From NCBI GenBank assembly GCA_025331445.1, contig JAIWNE010000038.1:124001-188000 (forward strand): a DNA stretch of 64,000 nt. Direction: 5' to 3'. Shown here in pieces: positions 36,601-46,218 of this stretch. The position numbers and the translations under genes were made by a program. Source of the stretch: Blakeslea trispora (lineage: Eukaryota; Mucoromycota; Mucoromycetes; Mucorales; Choanephoraceae). The notes under the pieces are model-generated. The model was given only the letters and a program-made list of their open reading frames with translations. It searched no databases and was not told where the DNA came from. How positions within the stretch are numbered: position 1 is the first letter of the stretch; the number at the start of each line of letters is the position of its first letter.

Positions 36601-36981
36601 TGATTTCAAGAATGATGTTGCGCAATCTCTAGACCAAACAAAGAAGATATTAATGTGTGCTGTGAATAATACGATGATCTTTGTTTTTTTTTTACTTGTT
36701 CAGGCACATTGCTTTGAAATACAGGATTGCCATTCTGAAGAATGTCTACAAAGACTGGAATCAGAGTAGCAAGAAATCGCGAATATTCTAGTGTCTGAAA
36801 GATCTCTACTTGATCCCGCAGTTCGTTGGCGATGGTTACTTTAAGTCCAGGTGCTATCAATAGGAAAGGACATGTCAATCACTCTAAAAACAACATCAAG
36901 AGAGAAGAGAGAGAGAGAGGGAGTTGTCAAACCTAAGTTAGGGTCGCTTAATCTATGCGCGTATACTTGTAAGGTTGTCAT
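24668..36981 (-). CDS. TRA1: Transcription-associated protein Tra1/TRRAP (PIKK-family pseudokinase)
   Basis: Twelve exons on the minus strand: 36933-36981, 36696-36853, 36338-36628, 36078-36287, 35623-36014, 27208-35554, 26482-27135, 25655-26389, 25487-25579, 25249-25426, 24840-25171 and 24668-24778. They total 3,850 codons including stop, matching yeast Tra1 (3,744) and human TRRAP (3,859). Most of the protein is HEAT repeats, then a FAT domain late in the giant sixth exon, a PI3-kinase-like domain in exons 8-11 with [20 protein letters not shown], and a FATC tail ending [12 protein letters not shown]. The kinase motifs are missing, as in all Tra1 proteins. It is the activator-binding scaffold of the SAGA and NuA4 acetyltransferase complexes in the nucleus. 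Exon 7 carries an acidic insert of about 150 residues (near 3165-3315) with two VKLEE motifs. Every junction keeps phase. Confidence 0.95.
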
Positions 36982-37992
36982 GGTTTAAATAGAGGCTTTC
37001 TTTCTTTCTTGGTGAATCAATGAGTATGTGTGTATGTAGAACAAGTTAAAGAAAGTAGTTTGTTTTTAAGCAGGTATAATAGTGGCTCTAATGCTTAATT
37101 TAACAAAGAAGAAAATAAGCATTCGCTCAAAACACAAAAAAAAAACGAGTGAAAGTATACTTTTTTTTTATTTTTATTTCTTAAATTTTGGAGCTCAGTA
37201 AAAAGTGCACCTGAAAGTGTAGCTAACAAGTTTTGAAATTGAGTGTTTTATTGAGTATGTTGTCCTTTTTCTCTTGTTAAAGAAAAACAAAAAGAAGCCA
37301 TATTTCAATAAGAAAAGGTGTCTTTTCTACCTAGAGTTTTTTTTTTATTCAACATGTCAAAAAAATAAAAAAAAAAAAGTGCACACAAAATCATCAAAAT
37401 CTCCCCCCCCCTTTTTTTATCTATTTTTTGGGTTTCAATGTTGGTATACGAATACCAGCATAAAAGAAATAAACTTATCAGCAAGTAAATGCATGAATTT
37501 CTTAATAAAAGCTCAAATTGGTATATTTATTTATTTGCAATAATTTGACATTTAAACTATTTTAATCTACTCGACAACACTGAAGTAACTGCAAAAGATA
37601 CAGATATTAAAAAAAAGAGAGATATTTGTGAGTTGAGATACTACTCAGAAATGTTAGAATACAGACTATATCAAAATCACCCACCTCAAGAGTCTAAGAA
37701 GCACTGAGTCATGCTGAGTGGTAGGCTGATGATGTTGTGTCTCAGATGAGCATCCTATTTTTCTGTTATATCCAGGTTTGTTATGCTGATGACTATTTTA
37801 CTTTGTTTTTTTTTTTGCTGTTTAGTATCAAAGATGTTTCCTCACCAATGACCTACAAACCCCCTCTTCCTTTTTTTGTTGTACAACACTCTTATGCATT
37901 CTTCCCCTTTTTCAATTGTTTCCCTTTTCTTACTTCTTTTCTTTCACTTTTCTTTTGCCTTTTGTTCTTCTATTTTTTGCTTTTCTCATTGG
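36982..37992. other. Divergent intergenic region
   Basis: About 1 kb between the divergent TRA1 (-) and DUF202 (+) starts, so it should hold both promoters. It contains many A and T runs and a long pyrimidine-rich stretch (37865-37990) just before the DUF202 ATG, as at other genes in this window. No gene is seen. Confidence 0.6.
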
Positions 37993-38741
37993 ATGCCCGA
38001 ATCAACTGCACTACTAAGTTGCTCTAAAGCACAGACAAATTACACTGCCATCTTACCAGATCAAGTACTTTCCAGTCATAAATCAGATCATCATCCCTCA
38101 ATTAGTCCGTATATTGCCAATTGCAATCAAGTGACAACATGTTCTCTCACAGAGGCATTAGATAAAGTAACTACAGATAAATTGAGTTCAACACATACCT
38201 GGAATATGAAAAAACCACTTCAGAAATGGCCAACTTCTTTATACTTGGAAAACAAAGCTTCTGTAGCTCGTGATCATTTAGGTAGCTTAATAAACCCCTT
38301 AAGAAAGTAGTTAAAAAGTTGCTTACTTTAGGTAAGCCAATGAACGTACTTTTCTAGCATGGATAAGAACAAGCCTTTCCATTATCTCTGTTGGTATAGG
38401 TAATAAAACAACAACAAAAAAGAAGCTTGCATGACTCAACTTTCTCTTGTTTTTCTTGTTCAGGCATCACACAGCTTTTCCATTTAAACAAAGACCAATC
38501 AAATCATCATCTACTTTGGGAATCGATTTATATTGACAGAGGCAAATCACTAGGCTTGGGATTTATTGCTACGGGTATAAGCTATATTCTCTTTGCTTTC
38601 ATTCGCTATTTTCATTCACAAGAAGCCATGACAAAAGGATATTTCCCTGCCAGCCGAGGAATTATAGTCATCACTACATTGAGTACACTCATACTGCTTG
38701 CTATTGTCTTTGTTATCATTCTATTTCAAAAGCAATCATGA
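37993..38741 (+). CDS. DUF202 (YidH-type) membrane protein
   Basis: Three exons (37993-38281, 38337-38399 and 38464-38741) give 209 residues. A polar N-terminus of about 95 residues precedes the DUF202 signature LANERTFLAWIRTSLSIIS, which is built across two junctions; the acceptor at 38336 is fixed by the LANER motif. Three membrane helices follow: SVGIGITQLFHL, LGLGFIATGISYILFAFI and IVITTLSTLILLAIVFVIIL. Proteins of this family in fungi sit in internal membranes such as the vacuole (as in the VTC-associated proteins), but the function of this one is unknown. An in-frame ATG at 37876 would add a hydrophobic leader. I prefer 37993 because the upstream part is a pyrimidine-rich leader. Confidence 0.85.
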
Positions 38742-39869
38742 AAGAGAGAAAGATTGTTCTATGATGACAACAAAGGAGAATAAATGACAGAAATTATTTA
38801 TATAATGAACTGTATACAAGAGTGCTCTTCTTTAGAGGGATTTATTCAAACAAATCTTTGTAGTTTCTTTAATAAAGTATTGTTTTCTATTGTTCATCCT
38901 GTGATGAGTGGCAAGCATCTAGAAGCAAAGGCTAATTTTGCAGAGATTTATTCTATAGCTTAATTCTAAAACCAAATGTTTATTTCAATGCCTTTATTTG
39001 TAGACTGCCCCTGATTTTCATGTCAAAGCAACTCCAGACAAGAGTTAATCTAGGTCTTTGTAGTTTGTTAATTTCATGTATACAAATCATAATTTTTAAA
39101 TGAAATGAAGGAGAGCAATGCTAGTATCACAAAAAGAAATCGATAGAAATTCATTAGAATGTTATACTTTGTCTCTGTTACGCACAGGAATTTTCCTAGT
39201 ACTCAATTTTTTTCTGACTTCTTTTCGCTGCTTTGAATCCAACTCTGTATTTCCAAATTGGTATTTTACTCATTTGACAGCTCCTCTTGATCTCTTATTA
39301 CACAATAACTTTATTTGAATCCTTCTCTGACTTTCCGTATCATAATGAATAGAACTATTAGACATGTATTAATAATCCATACATGATGACTCATTAACTT
39401 GACTGTTTAAATTATCAGTTTGCAAGTCCAACATGACTTCTTTTAGAATAGTATATAAACTCTTTAATCTTCTCTTATTAATAAACTCAACTTACATTTC
39501 TCTTATTTACTTTACGCTTGGTTGTAGTTTGACATATTCACTACCTAAACCACATATTGTTGTTAATTCCCTTGATACTTATTACAGATCATTGTATTCA
39601 TATATTACATCTCTTCTTTTATATTACTTTATTCTCTTTACTTTACTTATATCTCTAGTCGGACGACTTAAAACCTGGTGCTCATTACTTATAACCTTGC
39701 TGCCTGATTGCTCTGTTATATCTATTTGTTCTCTTTCTCAAGTTACTGCAAAAACTATCCTTTGTCCTGTAACATCTCGATTCTTTGTACTAGAAGGAGA
39801 AAAAAAAAACATACTTAAAAAATAGAATGGCTACATACACTACATCACATTTAAAACATAGAAAATATT
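38742..39869. other. Intergenic, no clear gene
   Basis: AT-rich, and T-rich on plus between 39420 and 39820, which opens long frames rich in Leu, Ser and Tyr. The longest (39433-39825) has no motif and reads like translated AT-rich DNA. I do not call a gene. Confidence 0.5.
39862..39865 (-). terminator. Pol III terminator (T4) of the initiator tRNA
   Basis: A TTTT run on the minus strand begins five bases after the last base of the tRNA, the normal Pol III stop signal. Confidence 0.75.
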
Positions 39870-39942
39870 TAGCATCTCTCCGTTTCGATCGGAGGACCTC
39901 AGGGTTATGAGCCCTGCGCGCTTCCTGCTGCGCCAAGATGCT
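39870..39942 (-). tRNA. Initiator tRNA-Met (CAT anticodon)
   Basis: A 73-nt cloverleaf including the discriminator base lies on the minus strand with no intron. The acceptor stem is AGCATCT/AGATGCT with the A1:U72 pair of eukaryotic initiators. The D arm contains TGGCGCAGCAGGAAGCGC. The anticodon arm CAGGG-CTCATAA-CCCTG has three consecutive G:C pairs next to the loop. The T loop reads ATCGAAA between CTCCG and CGGAG, lacking the usual T54, another initiator hallmark. The A box (TGGCGCAGCAGG) and B box (around CGATCGAAAC) are the internal Pol III promoter. An elongator tRNA-Met would have a TTC-type T loop, so the initiator call is firm. Confidence 0.96.
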
Positions 39943-39979
39943 TCAGATATTTATTGAATTTTAAATTGATATATAGATT

Positions 39980-40035
39980 ATTTTGCAACATGTCCGGTCC
40001 GGACAAAAGCCGAACTTTTGCCGGAAATTTTGCAA
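39980..40035. repeat. GC-rich palindromic block flanked by 9-bp direct repeats
   Basis: ATTTTGCAA occurs at 39980-39988 and again at 40027-40035. The 38 bases between are GC-rich in AT-rich surroundings and contain TGTCCGG-T-CCGGACA (39991-40005), a perfect palindrome around one base, followed by AAAAG-CCGAA-CTTTT. The block lies about 40 bases upstream of the initiator tRNA. It could be a transposon end or solo insertion with a target duplication, or a regulatory palindrome. Confidence 0.6.
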
Positions 40036-42144
40036 TTTTGACCTAAAGACGCTTTATCGTTGTAAAAAGCATCACAGGAGAAGGAATTGAAAGCTTGATT
40101 GCTTGACCAAAATAACGTTTCGACTCAATAGTATATACATTGTTGTTTTACATAGCAACTATAGTGAAAATAGGTTGTAGTGATTTACAATTAATACAGG
40201 AACAAACATTGGTTTACAATCAAAATTTAACTGTTGTATCTATCATACAACATGGCATAATTCATCGCATATTTACCAATAAAATAGCTGGATCAATGTA
40301 ACTGATGTAATCTACTCAGAATGTCAAGGGTTCAATCACTGAGAGTCGATTACAAAATAAATCATGCAGATCTTGACATGGCTTCATTACACTGTCTTTG
40401 ATCAAACGTAATTGCTAGTCAACTATTCTAATGCAAAGCCCAGTTATTGTATCAAACCCTTATACTCGTACTTTCAATCTGACACAGATATTCTAGTATA
40501 AATAAGCTATTATTCTACACTCAATAAACAGTATCTTTTTGGCTAATTTCAATCTACTATTGTATTTCTGTACACTGACAAATCATTAACATCTTTGTTT
40601 AGGCCGGTTCTTTCCTTATACTAATTCAGGTTGCTCACTACAATACATCAATAAAGTACCGTTTAACTCTCTGTTGTTTATAAAATGAATATTGAACTGT
40701 TCATAAAAAAGAATAAAGAAGTACAGAAAAGATGATGGAACTAAAGGAATTGCATATATGATTTACTATAGCTAAAAGGGATTCAATTAAGAAACAACCT
40801 TTTTCTTCTTCTTTGTTGATCTGATTAGATCTTCACTCTATTATCAGTTGCACAGAATATATCTCAATAACTTCAAGAACGCTAGCTTATACACAAACAA
40901 ATGTATGTAGAGACTGAACCATAAAAAGTAATGTACTCAAGACATTCATTGAGCTCTTTCATCAGACAATAAAAAAAAAGAGTGGAGCAAGGTAGACAAT
41001 TTGGATAAAGCAGCAACAATAATAGAAAAACTCATTGAATGATTAAATAAGATTGTCAAGCCCATGAGATATTGGTCGATTTACAATGTGCGGGCTTGCT
41101 TTTTAGGCATCTTGTCAGAAGAAATCCAAGACAAATCTTGTTATTCTTGCTTCTAAATAAGACAAAATAACAAGCAGGCCATAATTTTCGTCTTTGGCTC
41201 TTGTGGCTATCATAGATGCACAAATTCCAGACAAGGAACAACAAAAGAAAAGAGAGTAGGAGTTTGATGGTCTAAACTCCCTTTCTTGATATAAAGCCTA
41301 GTCTATATGTTTGGGATGGATGATAGATCATGTCCTACAGCATATAGATAGATTTTGACAAACAAAAGAAACGTTAGGTACAAGTTTGGTAACTTTGACA
41401 ATTTGCATATAGGTTACTGGATGTTTCAACCAAACCATACTAGTAAATCTCGATAAACAGTAAACGCACTTAAATGGTATTGAGTTTTTTTTTAAAGCGC
41501 TACACAATTATGCCACAGCAATTCAACAACGCTTGTTTATCTTTTTGTTCTTGCATAATTTCCTTGATCTAATGATTTGTTCATAAAGCTGTGCTATATC
41601 AATCAATTTACTGCTTATACAAAACTTAAAGCTTTATTGTTTTCCCTCAAATTTATCGAAAAAAAAATGACCTGATTTTATATTGCAAAACAATATCTTT
41701 GTTTCATTAAAACTTTTGTCAAGGCCGCATAGCAACAAACTCTCGCGAGAAACTCTTTCTCTTTTTATGCGCCCAAACTTCTTTCCTGACTCTTCTAGCA
41801 AGTATATGAAGAAAAAGGAAGCTTAAAAGGAAGAAGCATGCGTCTCACATCTAATTCATTCTGCTGACGTGTTTTCTATGCAATTTATCCAAGAATAATA
41901 AATCTTTCTTACCCCCCTCCTTCTCTCTCTTTAAGTATTTGCTAAAGACAAGTTCTTTTTTTTTTTAAGAAAAAGAAAAACACTGTCTTTCTCTCTAGTA
42001 ACCACATATTTGGTAAAGTCTATTGACACTGGTTTTATTCTTGAGACAAAGTAAACTTTCTTCAACAAGTGACAATCATGGTGAATAAGCTGAATGTCGT
42101 TTGTTTGTTGTGATTATGGAGGCGTTAAGATGAGGTGATATAAT
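40036..42144. other. Intergenic, no clear gene
   Basis: AT-rich spacer between the tRNA upstream block and COX9. A CG-containing patch near 41730-41760 and pyrimidine tracts near 41920-41980 are the only compositional features. I found no gene on either strand. Confidence 0.5.
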
Positions 42145-42312
42145 TTATTGCTTGCTAGCTTCGAGCTTGGCGTAATAGGCGTCACGTTGAGCAGCCTTGG
42201 GGATGTGGTAAAGGTTCCACCAGGCAGCACCACCAACAGCACCCAAAGTGAGAGAGATAGCGATATCCTTGATGATTTGCTTGCGGTATTTACCAGCGAT
42301 GGGAGCGATCAT
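42145..42312 (-). CDS. COX9: Cytochrome c oxidase subunit VIIa (COX9 family)
   Basis: An intronless 55-residue frame on the minus strand begins MIAPIAGKYRKQIIKDIAIS. It continues with a single membrane helix (LTLGAVGGAAWWNLYHI) and ends KAAQRDAYYAKLEASKQ. This matches fungal Cox9/subunit VIIa, in which MxIAPITG, a helix ending in WWW/WWN and a charged FY-A-L tail are conserved. The product is a nuclear-encoded, single-pass inner-membrane subunit of complex IV with its N-terminus on the matrix side. Codon use is strongly biased (CTC, AAG, GGT, GCC), in keeping with high expression. Being so short, it is easily missed by ORF-length cut-offs. Confidence 0.9.
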   Translation of the reverse strand: MIAPIAGKYRKQIIKDIAISLTLGAVGGAAWWNLYHIPKAAQRDAYYAKLEASKQ

Positions 42313-42914
42313 GTTTATTGTAATGAGAAATAAGGCGAAAAAAAAAATATTTTTATTTTCTTAATAACACAGGGAACTACCGAACTACAGCAAAGTACCC
42401 CAGAAAAAAAAAAGCGATATTAGATTCGGGACTGTCTTTTTGAAGATAGTTATGCTTTAAAAGAGGGGAAAGACATAATACTATAACTTTGCTTGACGAA
42501 TCATGTTTTTATTGTTATAAGCCAACTGAGTAGGAGGAAAGAGGAAGAAAAAAAAAGTTATCGCCTCGATGACTAGACATGTCCTCTAGTACACACTCAA
42601 CAAGATGAGCACTTGCTTTTCAGAAGAATAACAAGAATGGAGTTTAGCAACAGCATATCATATTCTTTAGATATAAAGAGGATAGACGAGACAAGCGATA
42701 AGACCAGTGTTTCAACTATACCTGCATGTTTTGGCAACAAGCTTCGTTGTTATGATTTCTGCTTGATTGAAAAAAGCAGTGCCAAAGGGTTCAGCCTTTA
42801 TAAAAAAAAAAAAAGACCCACCTTGACAGGTACAAGCGTATGCCTTTTGTAGTACCTTTCTTTCTTTTCGGAGGCAATCACCTAAGCGTGATATACTTTT
42901 AGCTTAATATATAC

Positions 42915-42953
<39 letters not shown>

Positions 42954-43616
42954 ATGAAGCTGAGTAGATGATGCAAGTGTCTTGACAGCATCGAGACATA
43001 TGTAATATGTGTGTGTCAAGAACTCGATTCGCTACTTGGAATCATTTAAACATGTAGTAAAAGAGTGTTCTTCAAGTCTAAAGAGTACATAGTCGACTAA
43101 AAATCACAGGCCAGCAAAGTCATTTTGAGTATAAAGAGCTTTTGGTTAAAGAAGTATACATTTGACCTTCTTGTTGAAGCTTATCATTTAAAAAAGAAAG
43201 AAAGAAACAATAGAGCTATATACTGGTATTCTTTACATCTTTTCCCATCAGAAGCAAATGTCAAAATCAAATGAAAATTGGATATTTTGCTTAGTAAATG
43301 AGTTTACTCCTCATATCAACAAAATTGTTTCCTTATTGTACTTTTGCACAAAAATGATTGGTGTGTTACCAATGGTATCTATAACTTTGTGTGATAGCAT
43401 ATCAAGTTAAGCGATAGTCCGGTTATGTTAGCCTTTTTTTTTCTTTTTTAGTGATATGCTACAGCTTGCATTTGCATTGACTTTAAAAGAGCGCAAGGCA
43501 TGTGGATGTGAGCGTGAGTATGTCAAAGACTTGAATCTCCTATTTATTATTCTTATTCTTATTTTTCTCTCTCTTTTTTCTTTTTCTTTATTCTTATAAA
43601 AAAACAACTTACATTT
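42313..43616. other. Divergent intergenic region
   Basis: Promoter region shared by COX9 (-) and the SLC35F6-like gene (+). It includes a 28-bp GA repeat (42919-42946), poly-A runs and a pyrimidine-rich tract (43550-43600) immediately before the transporter start. No further gene is seen. Confidence 0.55.
42919..42946. repeat. (GA)14 microsatellite
   Basis: Fourteen uninterrupted GA units between the divergent COX9 and SLC35F6-like genes. Confidence 0.85.
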
Positions 43617-45056
43617 ATGCCGAATCATTCATCGTCAAAACGTTCTTTCAATTCGTATGCCGCTCTCGTCTTAGTGGTAGGCATGCTAGTGTCAGGTAAT
43701 TAAAGGAAAGAAATACACGATGAATGAACAGCTAACACTATCGTTATGAAAGGTGTCTGTAATACTATCTTGAACAAGTATCAAGATATGCAGTGTGTTC
43801 GCAACTGTGAAGACCCTAATCCAAAAAATAGAGTTTACTTTGAGCAACCTATCTGGCAGACGTAAGTCTTTATTGTCAATCAATACAGTAAACCATACTG
43901 ATCATTCTATATCTAGCTTAAATATGTTTGTAGGTGAATTTGCAGTATGGTCAGTATATTTATATCAAAAATATCAACAAAGAAGAATCCGACTAGAGCC
44001 TGCTCCTCCTTCTGCTGTGAACCAATTAGATGCTGCTGTGGTGGTAGATGAAGTCGATCAGCAAATTACCAAAATTGAACAAGATTTGCCTGAATTGGAA
44101 GGTTGGAAAGCTTTATTATTTTGGATCCCAACTCTTTGTGATTTAGCTGGAACTACGGTAAATATCTACTGCGCTTTCTAGGTAGAAATGAAAGGCAAAA
44201 GAGAGATTGATCGTTTTATATGTTAGGTGATGAATGTGGGTCTTCTTTTGATTTCTGCAAGTGTCTATCAAATGCTACGTGGTGCAGTGGTAATTTTCAC
44301 AGGTCTCTTTAGTTACATGTTTCTGAATCGCCGCTTGCGTACATACGAATGGTTTTCACTTGTGATGGTCGTGTTTGGTGTGGCCATCGTCGGTCTCTCT
44401 TCCGTTTTGTTTCCCCAAAAAAAGCCCGATACGGCCCTTCTCTCAACAGATTCTGTGGATTATAGTTCGTTATTGGGTGTTGCTCTTGTGTTAGGTGCAC
44501 AACTCTTCACTGCATCTCAGTTTGTGATTGAGGAAAAGATTTTGGTTCATTACAAGGTGACACCCTTGAAGGCTGTCGGTCTTGAAGGTTCCTTTGGTCT
44601 TATTTCAGTGTTGGGTGCTATGCCTATTCTTCATTTTATTTTGGGCAAGAAACATCATGCCTTTGATATTGTTCAAGGCTATCATGATTTCTTTGATAAT
44701 CCTACTGTATGGCAAACTGGTTTAGCCATCAGTTGTTCTATTGCTTTCTTTAACTGGTTTGGTCTCTCGATTACTTCCACTGTGTCTGCTACTGCCAGAA
44801 GTACAATTGATGCCTGCAGGTAAGATGTATACACAAAGCAGAGAAACAACAAGTGAATAACATCCATGATAGAACACTGTTTATTTGGATGGTATCTCTT
44901 TATTTGGGATGGGAAACATTTTCATGGGTTCAAGTGGTTGGTTTTGTTGTCATGGTAACCGGTACTTTCTACTTTAATGGTGTCTTCAAATGGCCTTTTG
45001 CCAGTGATGAAGAAGAAGAAGCTGAACGCGAGCCACTTTTAACTCGTGATGAATAA
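43617..45056 (+). CDS. SLC35F6-like transporter (drug/metabolite transporter superfamily)
   Basis: Five exons (43617-43695, 43753-43861, 43917-44157, 44227-44819 and 44873-45056) encode 401 residues with about ten membrane helices. Characteristic pieces are GMLVSGVCNTILNKYQDMQC at the first junction, LNMFVGEFAVW, PTLCDLAGTTVMNVGLLLIS, SVYQMLRGAVVIFTGLFSYM and RTYEWFSLVMVVFGVAIVG. These match the SLC35F6 (C2orf18) group of nucleotide-sugar-transporter relatives. An acidic tail ends with a dileucine-type signal, EREPLLTRDE, which would suit lysosome or vacuole sorting. The transported substrate of this group is unclear. A charged cytosolic loop of about 50 residues follows the second helix. All junctions keep phase. 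Confidence 0.9.
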
Positions 45057-45096
45057 ACAGTTTTGATTGATCATGAGAAAGCCTTGGTAAATTGTG

Positions 45097-45137
<41 letters not shown>

Positions 45138-46218
45138 GGTTCAAGTGTCACATGATCTCGTCAATACATTCAAAAGTATCATTTACTCAAAGCAATGAAT
45201 TTGCTTGTTCGGTTTTTACAACAATAGCAGATAGACATGCGACTATTCTTGTGATAATTTCAAGTTGATATTGTATTTTCCCCCTTAGATCAAGTGAGCA
45301 GTGAGAAATAATGTTATTCATAGGCTCATAGTCTCATGTGGAAACTAAACAAGTATAGCCTGACTGTATCTATCCAACACGCATCATTTGATGCTATATA
45401 TGGTAAATCAATCCCATGTGTGGTATTTTACAACAGATCAGATGAGCTATTTGTATCTTATAAATTAATAAATTGATCTGCATAAGGCGCTTAAAATGAC
45501 ACCATTTAAGAAGGTGACAGAAATTACAGCATGGCAATGTTATTCCTAAAGGAAACCGAGACTTACATTTAGAAGCAAAGATGGCTCAACTACTGATTGA
45601 AGGTTTGTTTTCTATATAAAATCGATTTATTGATCATCACAATGAGGCAGTGTTCAACAAAGTGGGAATCATCCAGACAAATCAACCAAAAGAGATGGTA
45701 TTTCTCTACAAGCTTATTTAAGTCTGATGTGCTTCAATGACTGTGAATATCAGTAATGTAATTGGTTGAAAATGACCCTCAATGCTATGCAACTTGTTCG
45801 CATTTAAAGAGATTCCATCCATAAACTCAATTAACAGTTGATTGGTTATATTAAAGCATTGATGTTTTAGACTGTGCTGAGTTTGATAATACAATCAAAT
45901 GATGTATGTTTACAGCATTGGCTTTTGGTATAGAGCTACCCCTCCATACAGTACAGAGAAGCATAGAGAGATTTATGGAATTGTAGGTAATCAATTCCGA
46001 AATAATCGATATAGGCATAACGTCTGTTTATTAAGAAATCTATCTCATTGGCTGGTGCACAGCAAGTTTAGTCTAAAGTGACACACACACGTACACACGT
46101 CTCACTTTATTTTATTTTTTATTTTTTTGGAAAGGCGCATGGTGATTAAAAGTTATGCGTACATTTTTATATTGACGTTTTCTTCTTCTCTTGTTATTCT
46201 TTACTTTAGGACTTCAAT
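45057..46218. other. Intergenic, no clear gene
   Basis: Spacer between the SLC35F6-like gene and XRN1. It contains a 34-bp AG repeat (45102-45135) and a short CA-rich tract near 46082-46100 upstream of XRN1. The open frame at 45899-46081 lacks motifs. Confidence 0.55.
45102..45135. repeat. (AG)17 microsatellite
   Basis: Seventeen uninterrupted AG units about 45 bases after the SLC35F6-like stop codon, probably in or near its 3' UTR. Confidence 0.85.

Noticed and set aside
39433..39825. A 130-codon plus-strand frame rich in Leu, Ser and Tyr
   Set aside because: It lies in T-rich DNA where hydrophobic codons arise by chance. It has no motif, no splice partner and no gene-like codon preference.
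39870..39942. Elongator tRNA-Met as an alternative call
   Set aside because: The A1:U72 pair, three G:C pairs above the anticodon loop and the ATCGAAA T loop are initiator features.
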